Below are positions 33,802 to 41,804 of a stretch of DNA of 60,369 nucleotides, piece by piece. The DNA lies in the NCBI GenBank assembly GCA_030446685.1, contig JAUJMV010000009.1, positions 123,251-183,619 of the forward strand. Reading direction: 5' to 3'. The notes below the pieces were generated by a model. That model ran no database searches and was not told where the DNA came from. It was given only the letters and a program-made list of their open reading frames with translations. The first letter of the stretch is position 1. Each line of letters begins with the position of its first letter. Both the position numbers and the translations under genes were made by a program. This DNA is from Thermomicrobiales bacterium. GTDB lineage: Bacteria; Chloroflexota; Chloroflexia; Thermomicrobiales; CADCWN01.

Positions 33802-36474
33802 ATGAAGCAGTACGCTGTCGCGCCGCCGGACGAGTCGCCCGCGCCGGCCCCGGTCTCGCCGGCGCCGGTGGCGCTGCCCTACGCCGAGGTCGCGGTGCAG
33901 CAGCACTGGAACCCCCACGCGCAGGCGGCGGGGCGGCTGGCGACCCTCACCTACAGCGTGCCGCCTTTCCTGCGCGGCCGCCTCGACGTGGGGCAGTTGA
34001 TCTGGGCGCCGCTGCGTCAGAAGCTGGTCCTCGGCATCGTCATCGCCACGCACGACGAGGAGCCCGACTTCGCCGCGCGCGACGTGCATGCGCTGGTCGA
34101 GCCGGAGTTCCGGCTGGGGGCGCACCAGCTCGAGCTGGCGGCCTGGATCGCCGCGCGCTACTGCTGCACCCTCTTCGAGGCCGCGCTGCCGATGCTGCCG
34201 CCCGGCGCCTCGCGGCGCAGCGTCGTCCACCTCGTCGCGACCGGCGCGCCCCCGCCCCTAGGCGGGCTGTCGCCGCGCGCCCGCCGCCTGCTGACGCTCC
34301 TGGAGGAGCGGGGCGAGACGAGCCTGGCCGACCTCCAGGAGGCGCTGGGGAGCAGCCTGGCGACGGTCGTGCCGGGGCTGGAGCGGCTGGGGCTGGTCGA
34401 GCGGATCGCGCGCGTCGTCCACGACGTGCCGCAGGCGCGCGAGGAGCGCTTCGTGCGCCTCCTCGACGCCGGCCTCGCCGGGGACGTGGCCGACCTGGTC
34501 AATCCCGCCCGCGCCCCGAAGCAGGCGGCGGTGCTGGAGTTGCTGCGGCGGCAGGCGCGGATCGTGGGCCGTGGGGCGTGGAGCGCGGAGCGCGGAGCGA
34601 CCGACGAGTGGAGCGCCGGGCCGGATGCGATGCCCGCTGCCCCCGGCGAGCACTCCTCGGCCCACGGCCCACGCTCCACGCTCCACGCCCCACGGCCCAC
34701 GGCCCTCCCCCTCGGCGACATCTACCGCCTGACCGGGGCGAACCGGCAGATCCTGCGCGGGCTGGAGGAGAAGGGTTTCATCGAGGTCTTCGGGGCGCCG
34801 GGGCGGTCGGAGCCGTCGTCGCTGCGGCCCCGCCGCTACGAGGCCCCCCCGCTGCTGACGCCCGAGCAGGCGCGCGCTTGGGCACCCCTGGCCGCGGCGA
34901 TCGAGCGCCGCCGCTTCGCGCCCTTCCTGCTGCACGGCGTCACCGGCAGCGGCAAGACCGAGCTCTACCTGCGGGCCGCCGCCACCGCCCTGCGCGCCGG
35001 GCGGCAGGTGCTGGTGCTGGTCCCGGAGATCGCGCTGGCCGCGCAGATCGTCGCGCGCTTCGCCAACCGCTTCCCCGGCAAGGTCGCGGTGCTGCACTCC
35101 GCGCTGCGCGACGCCGAGCGCTACGCCCAGTGGGAGCTGGTCCGCACGCGCGAGCGCCCGATCGTGATCGGCCCGCGCTCGGCCCTCTTCGCGCCCGCGC
35201 CCGATGTCGGCCTGATCGTGATCGACGAGGAGCACGAGACCTCCTACAAGCAGGAGGCCCCCCCGCCGCGCTACGACGCCCGCGCGGTCGGCGAGGAGCT
35301 GGCGCGGCTGACCGGCGCGACCCTCGTCCTCGGCTCGGCCACGCCCGACATCGGCACGCGCCACCGCGCCGAGAGCGGCGATCTCGGCCTCCTGGAGTTG
35401 CGCGGGCGGGTGGGACCCGCCACCGGCGGCGGCCCGGCGCTCCTGACGATGCCCGCGGTGCGGGTCGTCGATCTGCGCCAGGAACTGCGGAGCGGCCACA
35501 CCGGCCTCTTCAGCCGCCCGCTGGTTGAGCTGCTGCGCGACACGCTGGCGGCGGGCGAGCAGAGCATCCTCTTCCTCAACCGCCGCGGGCTGGCGACCTT
35601 CGTCCAGTGCCGCCCCTGCGGCCAGGTCCTGCACTGCCCGCGCTGCGACATCCCGCTGGTCTACCACGGCGACCGCGAACTGCTGGTCTGCCACCGCTGC
35701 AACGGGCGCGAGCCGCGCCCGCGCGCCTGCCCCGCCTGCGGCTCGCCCGACATCAGCTATTTCGGTGTCGGCACGCAGCGGGTCGAGCGCGAGGTGCGGG
35801 CGCTGCTGCCGAAGGCGCGCGTGCTGCGCTGGGACCAGGACGCGATCACCGCGAAGGTCGACGCGACCGCGCTGCTGGCGCGGGTGCAGGCGCACGAGGT
35901 CGACGTCGTCGTCGGGACGCAGATGGTCGCCAAGGGACTCGACCTGCCGCTGGTGACCGCGATCGGCGTGATCAACGCCGACACGCTCCTCAACCTGCCC
36001 GACTTCCGCGCCGGCGAGCGCACCTTCCAGATGCTGACCCAGGTCGCCGGGCGCGCCGGGCGGCGCGGGACGGGCGGGCGCGTGGTGGTGCAGAGCTACA
36101 CCCCGGAGCACTACGCCATCCAGGCGGCGCTCGGCCACGACTACGCCGACTTCTACCGCGAGGAACTCGACTTCCGCCGGCGCCACCGCTACCCCCCCTT
36201 CAGCCGCCTGGCGCGCTTCGTCACCCGCCACGCCGACGAGGCGGTCTGCGCGCTCGAGGGCGAGCGCTTCGCCCGCACCGTCGCCCTCGCCGCCGCGACC
36301 GCCGGCGTGGACGACCTCGATCTGCTGGGGCCGGCCCCCTGCTTCGCCGCCAAGGCCCGCGACCTCTACCAGTGGCAGCTGATCCTCCGCAGCGGCCACC
36401 TCGATGCCATCCTTAGCGAACTCCGCGTCCCGCCCGCCTGGCAGGTGGACGTCGACCCGCTGAGCCTGCTGTGA
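33802..36474 (+). CDS. priA: Primosomal replication-restart helicase PriA
   Basis: 890 residues from ATG at 33802. In order it has the 3'-DNA-end binding domain (about residues 28-130, FLRGRLDVGQLIWAPLRQKLVLG), a winged helix, the superfamily 2 helicase core with Walker A GVTGSGKTE (379-387) and DEEH (475-478), and two zinc-binding strands with eight cysteines (CRPCG, CPRC, CHRC, CPAC, about 603-650). The C-terminal motifs are VVVGTQMVAKGLDLP and QVAGRAGR. It reloads the replisome at stalled forks. Oddly, residues 255-300 (GRGAWSAERGA ... GPRSTLHAPRPT) are encoded by an inverted pair of heptamer arrays, an in-frame 46-codon insertion between the winged-helix and helicase parts. The stop is shortly before a convergent XamI-like gene. 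Confidence 0.95.
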   Translation: MKQYAVAPPDESPAPAPVSPAPVALPYAEVAVQQHWNPHAQAAGRLATLTYSVPPFLRGRLDVGQLIWAPLRQKLVLGIVIATHDEEPDFAARDVHALVEPEFRLGAHQLELAAWIAARYCCTLFEAALPMLPPGASRRSVVHLVATGAPPPLGGLSPRARRLLTLLEERGETSLADLQEALGSSLATVVPGLERLGLVERIARVVHDVPQAREERFVRLLDAGLAGDVADLVNPARAPKQAAVLELLRRQARIVGRGAWSAERGATDEWSAGPDAMPAAPGEHSSAHGPRSTLHAPRPTALPLGDIYRLTGANRQILRGLEEKGFIEVFGAPGRSEPSSLRPRRYEAPPLLTPEQARAWAPLAAAIERRRFAPFLLHGVTGSGKTELYLRAAATALRAGRQVLVLVPEIALAAQIVARFANRFPGKVAVLHSALRDAERYAQWELVRTRERPIVIGPRSALFAPAPDVGLIVIDEEHETSYKQEAPPPRYDARAVGEELARLTGATLVLGSATPDIGTRHRAESGDLGLLELRGRVGPATGGGPALLTMPAVRVVDLRQELRSGHTGLFSRPLVELLRDTLAAGEQSILFLNRRGLATFVQCRPCGQVLHCPRCDIPLVYHGDRELLVCHRCNGREPRPRACPACGSPDISYFGVGTQRVEREVRALLPKARVLRWDQDAITAKVDATALLARVQAHEVDVVVGTQMVAKGLDLPLVTAIGVINADTLLNLPDFRAGERTFQMLTQVAGRAGRRGTGGRVVVQSYTPEHYAIQAALGHDYADFYREELDFRRRHRYPPFSRLARFVTRHADEAVCALEGERFARTVALAAATAGVDDLDLLGPAPCFAAKARDLYQWQLILRSGHLDAILSELRVPPAWQVDVDPLSLL
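34564..34701 (+). repeat. Inverted pair of GTGGAGC heptamer arrays inside priA
   Basis: Left arm: five heptamers (GTGGGCC, GTGGGGC, GTGGAGC, GCGGAGC, GCGGAGC; 34564-34598). Right arm: six heptamers of the complement (GCCCACG twice, CTCCACG twice, CCCCACG, GCCCACG; 34660-34701). The 61-base centre is not repetitive. The total of 138 bp is divisible by three and leaves priA in frame. Confidence 0.9.
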
Positions 36475-36560
36475 TGCACCGATGAAGTTGAGGCTGACGC
36501 CCCTCGTGTCATACAAGTGAGAGTGGTTGATGAAGTGGAGTGCAGGGGAACTTACCGATG

Positions 36561-37507
36561 TTAGGGCGTGCGAGTCCCGGCGATCCATTGCATGAGATCG
36601 CTCAAACGGTGCGCCCAGTATATGGTCAGGCCCCGTCGCTGTGCATCTTCGAGGTTATGCAACTTGTAGACGCCGCTGAGTACGGCGGCCGGGACTACCT
36701 GCAAGGCACCGAAGTCGCCACGCCATACTGTAGCTTTGACCGCGGCATCATTATTCAGACGCTTGACCGAGTTTGTGGAGGAGTTGGAGACCTTGCATTC
36801 GATGGGCATGATCCGCCCATCCCAGAGCCCGACGACAAGATCAGCTTTTCTGTTGCCCAACTCGACCTCCAGGCAAAACTCGCCCCGTCGGGGAGCGTGG
36901 GAGGGTGTCGATATTACCCGTCTGGGAATCTCGATCTCGCGCAACCCTTGAGCGATTAAGGCCTGGCGTACTCGTTCCTCCTGGCCCCTCTTACCCTCCA
37001 TCCGCCGGCTGGTGGCAGCGCGCTGGGTCGCGACAAGCGCGGCAGAGGCGAGCACCGCTGCCTCGCGTTCAGCCGGGGTCGGTTCGCGCCCCTCGGCTAC
37101 CCAGGGGAATCTCCGGCGATCGAGTCCGGCGCGGATCGCTTCCACGAGCCGTTGCACCAATTCCGGGTTGCGCTCCAAGGCGCGCAAGGAGAGCGAGTTC
37201 GTGTCGGCCAACGTCTTGAGATCGTCTAAGGAAATCGGCGGTCCGGCGAGGTAACGGAAGCCTTCGAGCAACGCCGGATTGGTCAAAATCGTGAGCGCCT
37301 GATCCTCAAGCTCTGCAAGGTCCACGGTGCTTTCGAGCAGATCTTCCATGGCGTCTTGAACTTGCTCGAAGGCTTCGAGGTATGCCTCCAGGGTTCCTCC
37401 AGCCGCTCACGCCGGAAAATCTCCTGGGAACGGCGCCGGTCGGCATCGAGCTCCGACGAGGACCACTCGGTGCGCGGGTGGAAGTTGGATCGTCGCGGGC
37501 TCGTCAT
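36561..37507 (-). pseudogene. XamI-family restriction endonuclease, one frameshift
   Basis: ATG at 37507 overlaps the methyltransferase stop (ATGA) and opens MTSPRRSNFHPRTEWSSSELD...RRERLEEP. Near 37393 the sequence continues in another frame as LEAYLEAFEQVQDAMEDLLE, and one extra C in the CCC run would join them. The remaining 262 residues are intact. They include an SVKRLNND segment and the nuclease core ADLVVGLWDGRIMPIECKVSNSS, with the D...ExK triad of PD-(D/E)XK enzymes. XamI cuts GTCGAC; whether this relative has that target is inference. Unless the shift is an assembly error, translation from the internal ATG at 37349 would lack about 50 residues. Confidence 0.8.
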
Positions 37508-39270
37508 ACCAGCACCTCGGGTGATAGGCCGCTGGCGAGGAGTTCGGCCGCGCGGGGAACTAGCAGGCGCTCCATTTCCCGCGGCTCGAACTTCGTCAGA
37601 CCGCCCGCGTAGGTGCGGCCCTGGAAGATCGTCGTGCTGCGCGACAGGAATTCGGCCAGGGCGCGCAACGCCGGCTCACCAAGTGGCTCGCGCGGGTAGA
37701 GCCCGTGCGCGATATTGATGTGCCGGGCGGCGGCGAGGTTGCGCACGAAGACCGGGGGGCGGCGGGCCATATACGTTGCTAGAATGGGGGCCGGATCGCG
37801 CAAGCCAACCGACCACCACGCCTTCCGGTTGCGGGCGATAAACCCGCTGTCGGCGCCGAGTGACTTCGCCAGCTTCAGGAATCGGTCAATTCGGTGGCGG
37901 TCCTCCCTGTTGAACCGATCCAGATCGACCGGCAGATCGACCACCTGCCGCAAGGACGCTGGATCGGTCAGCAGCCCCCCGGCCGCGAAGAGCTCGCGCG
38001 CTTTGGTGACGGAGTGAAACAGGACAGAAGTGGGGAGATCGGCGCTGTGCAAGCCGGCGATCCAGACGCGGTTGGCGCCCGTCACCTGGCCGCGGTGGAC
38101 GCGGCACAACTCGCCCAGCTCGACGAAGCCCTCCCGTTTCTCGGGCGCCGCGCGGGTCAAGGGTGTCCAGCGGTGAGCGGCCTCCAGGCGTTCGCGCCGC
38201 ACGTCCCACTCCGCCTCGAGCGAGTCGAGGTCGTCCAGCGCCGCCACCCGGCGCAGCCCGATCGACTTAGGCCGTGCCCCCACCTCGAATCCGGTGATGA
38301 CCGCCGTGGTGGCCGTCCCGGGGAACGGCATCGCGGCCGGCTCGATGACGTGGATAGTCCTGGCCCCGAGGACTTCGAGGAGGAGTTCGCGCACGAGTCG
38401 GCCGTAGTTGACATCCAGCCACTCGGCCGCCGTGATGAACGCACCCACATCGCCCGAACGCGCGTATTCGGCCGTGGCGAGGAAGAAATGCACATGCAGG
38501 CCGGCGAGCTGGCTCGCTTCGAGCCCGTGCTTGCGCGCGGTACTCACCAACCATCTTTTCCACTGCTGACCGAGCAGGTGATGTCGTACGTAGGGCGGGT
38601 TGCCCAGGTAGAGCGTCCGTCCGTCAATCGGCGGCAGTGTCGCCTCGCGGTAGTCGCCGACGTTGACGATTGCACGCGCGGCCAGCCCGGTGGCGGCCAA
38701 GTGCCCGCGCGCGAGGATGGCGGCCAGCGGGTCGAGTTCGATCCCGACCAGATCCGCGTCCGGGAACTGCCTGCCCGCCGCGACGAGGAAGCGCGCCGAC
38801 CCTACACCCGGATCGACAACGCGAGCAGGCTGGAGTTGCGCGCTCGCCCAGGTCAACATTGCCCTGATGATTGGCGCCGGAGTGTATGTAGCCCCTAATG
38901 GACGACGCTCTTCCGGAGACGTGAGTCTGCAAAACAGCTCGCCGAGCGGATCGTCTCCTCGCCGAATTGCTTGTGTCGCCGTCGCGATCATCGCCGTGGA
39001 GGGCTCGGGAAGCTCACGAGTGATTGCCTCTTCGTCTTCCGACCACCCCCGGACGCGCCGCGCGCCGAGCGCGATGGCGAGCGCGGCCAACTCCGCCCTC
39101 GAACCGACCGCTTGCACTTCGACGGCCTGTGACACGTTTCCCCGTCCTCGCGCCGTAAAGGGTGTTGGCGGGAGCTGTCTAACCCGCCAGAGAAAGTGAT
39201 CCGGGCAGTGGTGCCGGGAAATCCGCGGGCGCGGCACCTCCGCGAGGGTGGATAAGGCGCGTTCGTTCAC
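37504..39270 (-). CDS. N6-adenine DNA methyltransferase of a XamI-like R-M system
   Basis: 588 residues from GTG at 39270, preceded by AAGGGGGG; a second GTG at 39135 is possible. The SAM site is motif I ARVVDPGVGSARFLVAAGRQ with acidic strand 2 VGIELDPLAAILARG. The catalytic motif IV is NPPY in YLGNPPYVRHHLLGQ, as in N6-adenine gamma-class enzymes. The C-terminal half (VHRGQVTGANRVWIAGL, GLRDPAPILATYM) would carry target recognition. It protects host DNA from the partner endonuclease, whose gene overlaps its stop by four bases. A non-GC-typical endonuclease next to it suggests the pair came by transfer. Confidence 0.9.
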   Translation of the reverse strand: MNERALSTLAEVPRPRISRHHCPDHFLWRVRQLPPTPFTARGRGNVSQAVEVQAVGSRAELAALAIALGARRVRGWSEDEEAITRELPEPSTAMIATATQAIRRGDDPLGELFCRLTSPEERRPLGATYTPAPIIRAMLTWASAQLQPARVVDPGVGSARFLVAAGRQFPDADLVGIELDPLAAILARGHLAATGLAARAIVNVGDYREATLPPIDGRTLYLGNPPYVRHHLLGQQWKRWLVSTARKHGLEASQLAGLHVHFFLATAEYARSGDVGAFITAAEWLDVNYGRLVRELLLEVLGARTIHVIEPAAMPFPGTATTAVITGFEVGARPKSIGLRRVAALDDLDSLEAEWDVRRERLEAAHRWTPLTRAAPEKREGFVELGELCRVHRGQVTGANRVWIAGLHSADLPTSVLFHSVTKARELFAAGGLLTDPASLRQVVDLPVDLDRFNREDRHRIDRFLKLAKSLGADSGFIARNRKAWWSVGLRDPAPILATYMARRPPVFVRNLAAARHINIAHGLYPREPLGEPALRALAEFLSRSTTIFQGRTYAGGLTKFEPREMERLLVPRAAELLASGLSPEVLV

Positions 39271-39302
39271 CCCCCCTTCATTCTACCTCACGTGAGCACC
39301 TC

Positions 39303-39419
39303 TTGAAGATTCCTCTATTCGATCAGTGTCGAGTTGCCCCTGCAAGCACCACTGGGAACACTCGCCGCGGTGTCGTGCCAGCCGGGGATAGCGGCGCTTG
39401 CAGGCGGGGAATCTTCGAC
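39303..39419. repeat. Nested inverted repeats between R-M and sugar clusters
   Basis: GAAGATTCC (39303-39311) pairs with GGAATCTTC (about 39409-39417), and inside these CCTGCAAGC (39335-39345 area) pairs with GCTTGCAGG (39397-39405 area). The arms are interrupted by about 20 unpaired bases on the left. No gene lies here. Confidence 0.5.
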
Positions 39420-39449
39420 CTGCGACCGCTAGAGTTGCGACCACCGTCG

Positions 39450-40235
39450 TCAGGACAGGGTGATGACGGTGAGCCAGCCGAGGCGGCGGAGCGGCGGGCA
39501 GAGGCGGAAGAGGGCCAGGTCGAGGGCGTTGAGGAGGCGGAAGGCGAGGGTGAAGGCGACAGGGCGGGCGGCGAGCGGCAGCGCGAGGACGCCGAACAGG
39601 TAGAACTCCCGATGGGTCGCGGCGGCGAAGGGCGCGGCGAGGCGCGCGAGGTCATCGAGCGCGAAATAGCGCGGGGCGGTGCCGCGGTAGGGCGACCCGA
39701 AGCGACGATAGAGGCGGACGAGTGGGTGGTGCGCGGTCGGCTCGATCAGCACGACCCTCCCGCCCGGACGGAGCACCCGGCGGCACTCGCGGCCGAGCGC
39801 GGCCGGATCGACGTACATGAGGAAATTCTCGCCGGCGATCAGGTCCACGCTGGCGTCGGCGAGCGGCAGGCGCTCCACGTCGCCGCGCAGCGGCGCGATC
39901 CGTCCGGCGACGGCGGGATCCTCGCGGGCGGCGCGGCCGGCCAGGGCGCGCAGCCCGCCGAGCGAGATGTCGACCGCGACGACCGCCGCGCCGCTCCGGG
40001 CGCGGCGGATCGCCGTCAGGCCGTCGCCGGGGGCCAGCTCGAGGACGCGCCGGCCGTCGACCGGCCCGAGCGCCGCGTCGGCGCGGTCGCGGGCCGAGCC
40101 GGCGAAGCGCCAGAAGGCGGCATAGGGCTGCGCCGTGCGACCGCCCGCCCACTCGCGATCGTAGGCCGCCGCTAGCGTCGCCTGGTCTCGCCCGCCGCGA
40201 GTGGGGTCGGCGCGCTGCCCCTGCCGGTCGTCCAT
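39450..40235 (-). CDS. Class I SAM methyltransferase
   Basis: 261 residues from ATG at 40235, overlapping the end of the GT2 gene by 64 bases. Motif I is RRVLELAPGDGLTAIRRARSG, then VVAVDISLGGLRALAG, DVERLPLADASVDLIAGENFLMYVD and RVLRPGGRVVLIEPTAHHP, the Methyltransf_11 arrangement. The C-terminal half is hydrophobic (REFYLFGVLALPLAARP) as in enzymes acting on lipid-linked or membrane substrates. Its place at the end of a leftward glycan cluster suggests a methyl group is added to a glycan or lipid carrier (inference). Confidence 0.85.
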   Translation of the reverse strand: MDDRQGQRADPTRGGRDQATLAAAYDREWAGGRTAQPYAAFWRFAGSARDRADAALGPVDGRRVLELAPGDGLTAIRRARSGAAVVAVDISLGGLRALAGRAAREDPAVAGRIAPLRGDVERLPLADASVDLIAGENFLMYVDPAALGRECRRVLRPGGRVVLIEPTAHHPLVRLYRRFGSPYRGTAPRYFALDDLARLAAPFAAATHREFYLFGVLALPLAARPVAFTLAFRLLNALDLALFRLCPPLRRLGWLTVITLS

Positions 40236-41041
40236 GCCGTCCCGTCGTCGATCGTGGGCGCCAGCGCGCGATCCTCGCCGGCGGCGTCCCCCACCATCCG
40301 CGCGCGCAGCCGTCGCGCCTCCGGTTGGAAGCGCCGCAGTTGCTTCCAGTACTCGATCGTGTCCGGCACGATCCGCACGGTGGTCGGCACCTCGTCGCGC
40401 TTGACGAAGACGGCCGGCAGTTCGACGATCCGCAGCCCGCCGAAGAAGGCGCGGGCCATGATCTCGGTGTCCCAGAACCAGCCGGGGTTGCGGGTCTCGT
40501 CGAGGATCGGTAGGATGCGCCCGCGGTCGAAGAACTTGAAGCCGGCCTCGGTGTCGCGCAGCGGCAGGCCGAGCTGGGCGCGGACCAGCCGCGAGTAGCC
40601 CTTGCTCAGGATCTCCCGGTGCAGCAGCGCCAGGTTCGGCAGGTAGATGCGCCAGGCGCAGACGACCTCCGCCCCGGCGCGGACCGCCGCGACCGCCGGC
40701 GGGATGTAGCGCGCCGGCACCTCCAGGTCGATGTCGAGGAAGCCCGCGACGCGCCCGCGCGCCGCGCGGAGGCCGTCGGTCGCCGTCCGCCCGCGGCCGG
40801 TGTTCCGCGCGTGGCGGATCAGCCGCAGCCGCCCGTCCCCGGCGCAGAGCCGCTCGGCGCGCGCGACCGTGTCGTCGCGGCTCACGTCGTCGACGAAGAT
40901 GATCTCCCAACTGAGCCGGGTCGCCTCCAGCGTCCGGACGATCTCCGCGGTGCTCTCCTCGATGACCGTGCGCTCGTTGTAGCACGGCAGCACCACGCTG
41001 AGGTCGAGTTCGCCGGCCTGGACCCGCTGCTGCCCCTCCAC
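40172..41041 (-). CDS. Family 2 glycosyltransferase (polyprenyl-phosphate sugar synthase-like)
   Basis: 289 residues from GTG at 41041, with AAGGGG upstream. The GT-A signature is clear: LDLSVVLPCYNERTVIEEST at the N-terminus, EIIFVDDVSRDDT, the DxD-type metal site DIDLEVPARYIPPAVAAVRAG, and KGYSRLVRAQLGLPLRDTEAGFKFFDR, which is diagnostic of the dolichyl/undecaprenyl-phosphate glucosyl- or mannosyltransferase group. It would load a sugar from an NDP donor onto a polyprenyl phosphate at the inner face of the membrane. There are no C-terminal membrane helices. Such carriers feed the GT-C proteins that follow. Confidence 0.88.
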   Translation of the reverse strand: MEGQQRVQAGELDLSVVLPCYNERTVIEESTAEIVRTLEATRLSWEIIFVDDVSRDDTVARAERLCAGDGRLRLIRHARNTGRGRTATDGLRAARGRVAGFLDIDLEVPARYIPPAVAAVRAGAEVVCAWRIYLPNLALLHREILSKGYSRLVRAQLGLPLRDTEAGFKFFDRGRILPILDETRNPGWFWDTEIMARAFFGGLRIVELPAVFVKRDEVPTTVRIVPDTIEYWKQLRRFQPEARRLRARMVGDAAGEDRALAPTIDDGTAWTTGRGSAPTPLAAGETRRR

Positions 41042-41050
41042 GACACCCCT

Positions 41051-41078
41051 TGACGAATGACGAACGACGAACGACGAA
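41051..41078 (+). repeat. Heptamer array TGACGAA/CGACGAA, four copies
   Basis: Four tandem heptamers between the stop of the upstream methyltransferase and the start of the GT2 gene. The last 11 bases before the GT2 start carry the ribosome binding site. Confidence 0.85.
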
Positions 41079-41088
41079 CGAGGCGGCG

Positions 41089-41792
41089 CTATTCTCGCGC
41101 GGCCGGCCTCGGCGTGGCGGCGATGATCGTCTGCGGCGTGAAGCCGGCGTCGAAGGCGCCGTAGCGCCGGACGGCGAAATGCTCCTCGACCAGCGCCAGT
41201 TGCGCCCCGAGCGGGCGCAGGTGGCGGCCGCGGTCGCGGTCGAGGAAGAAGCGCCGCGCGCGGCCCGGATGGTCGCCGGCCATGTCGATCAGCACCAGGC
41301 GGCCGCTCGGCTTCAACACGCGCGCGATCTCCCGCAGGATGCCGCGGTTGAGGTCGTCCGGGAAGTGGTGCAGGCTGTTGACGAAGAGCGCCTTGTCGAA
41401 GCTGCCCGGCGCCAGCCGCAGCCGCGTCGCGTCCGCCACTCGGAACGCCCGCCGCCCCCCGGCCACCCCGTAGCGCCGCGCCGCGTAGGCGACATACCGC
41501 GCGTTCAGGTCGATCCCCAGATACTCCGCCTCCCCCCCGTGCTCCTCGCCATTCCGCAATCCGCAATCCGCAATCCGCAATTGACAGAACTCGCCCGTGC
41601 CGCAGCAGACGTCGAGCAGCCGCTCGCCGGGTTGGAGGTCGAGCCAGTCGCGCGCCCAGCGCTTCGTCGCGCGCTGCCCCCCGGAGATGAGCAACTGGCT
41701 CAGGTTCCAGACGGCCGGGCGGTCGAGGAGCGCCAGCAGCCGCTCGTCACGCAGCAGCCCCCCCCCCCGGTCTCGCGGTCGCGCGCCGTCAT
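41089..41792 (-). pseudogene. Class I methyltransferase with a heptamer insertion and a poly-G frameshift
   Basis: The body has SAM motif I ERLLDVCCGTGEF, then after an insertion YLGIDLNARYVAYAARRYG, ADATRLRLAPGSFDKALFVNSLHHFPDD and RVLKPSGRLVLIDMAGDHPG, and ends at TAG 41089-41091. About 20 codons (QLRIADCGLRNGEE...) between GTGEF and YLGIDL come from a CCGCAAT heptamer array at 41554-41581. The natural start is ATG at 41792, but a run of 11 G (41758-41768) shifts it out of frame; 9 or 12 G would restore it. Without that start no good start remains. The methyltransferase would act on a small or lipid-linked substrate in the glycan cluster. Confidence 0.75.
41554..41581 (-). repeat. CCGCAAT heptamer array, four copies, inside a methyltransferase
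   Basis: Four perfect tandem CCGCAAT units on the plus strand. They are translated on the minus strand within the SAM-binding fold, just after motif I. Confidence 0.9.
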
Positions 41793-41804
41793 CCCCGCCA
41801 CCGC

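Noticed and set aside
34258..36588. Minus-strand ORF of 776 aa over priA
   Set aside because: Shadow frame of priA with no domain signal.
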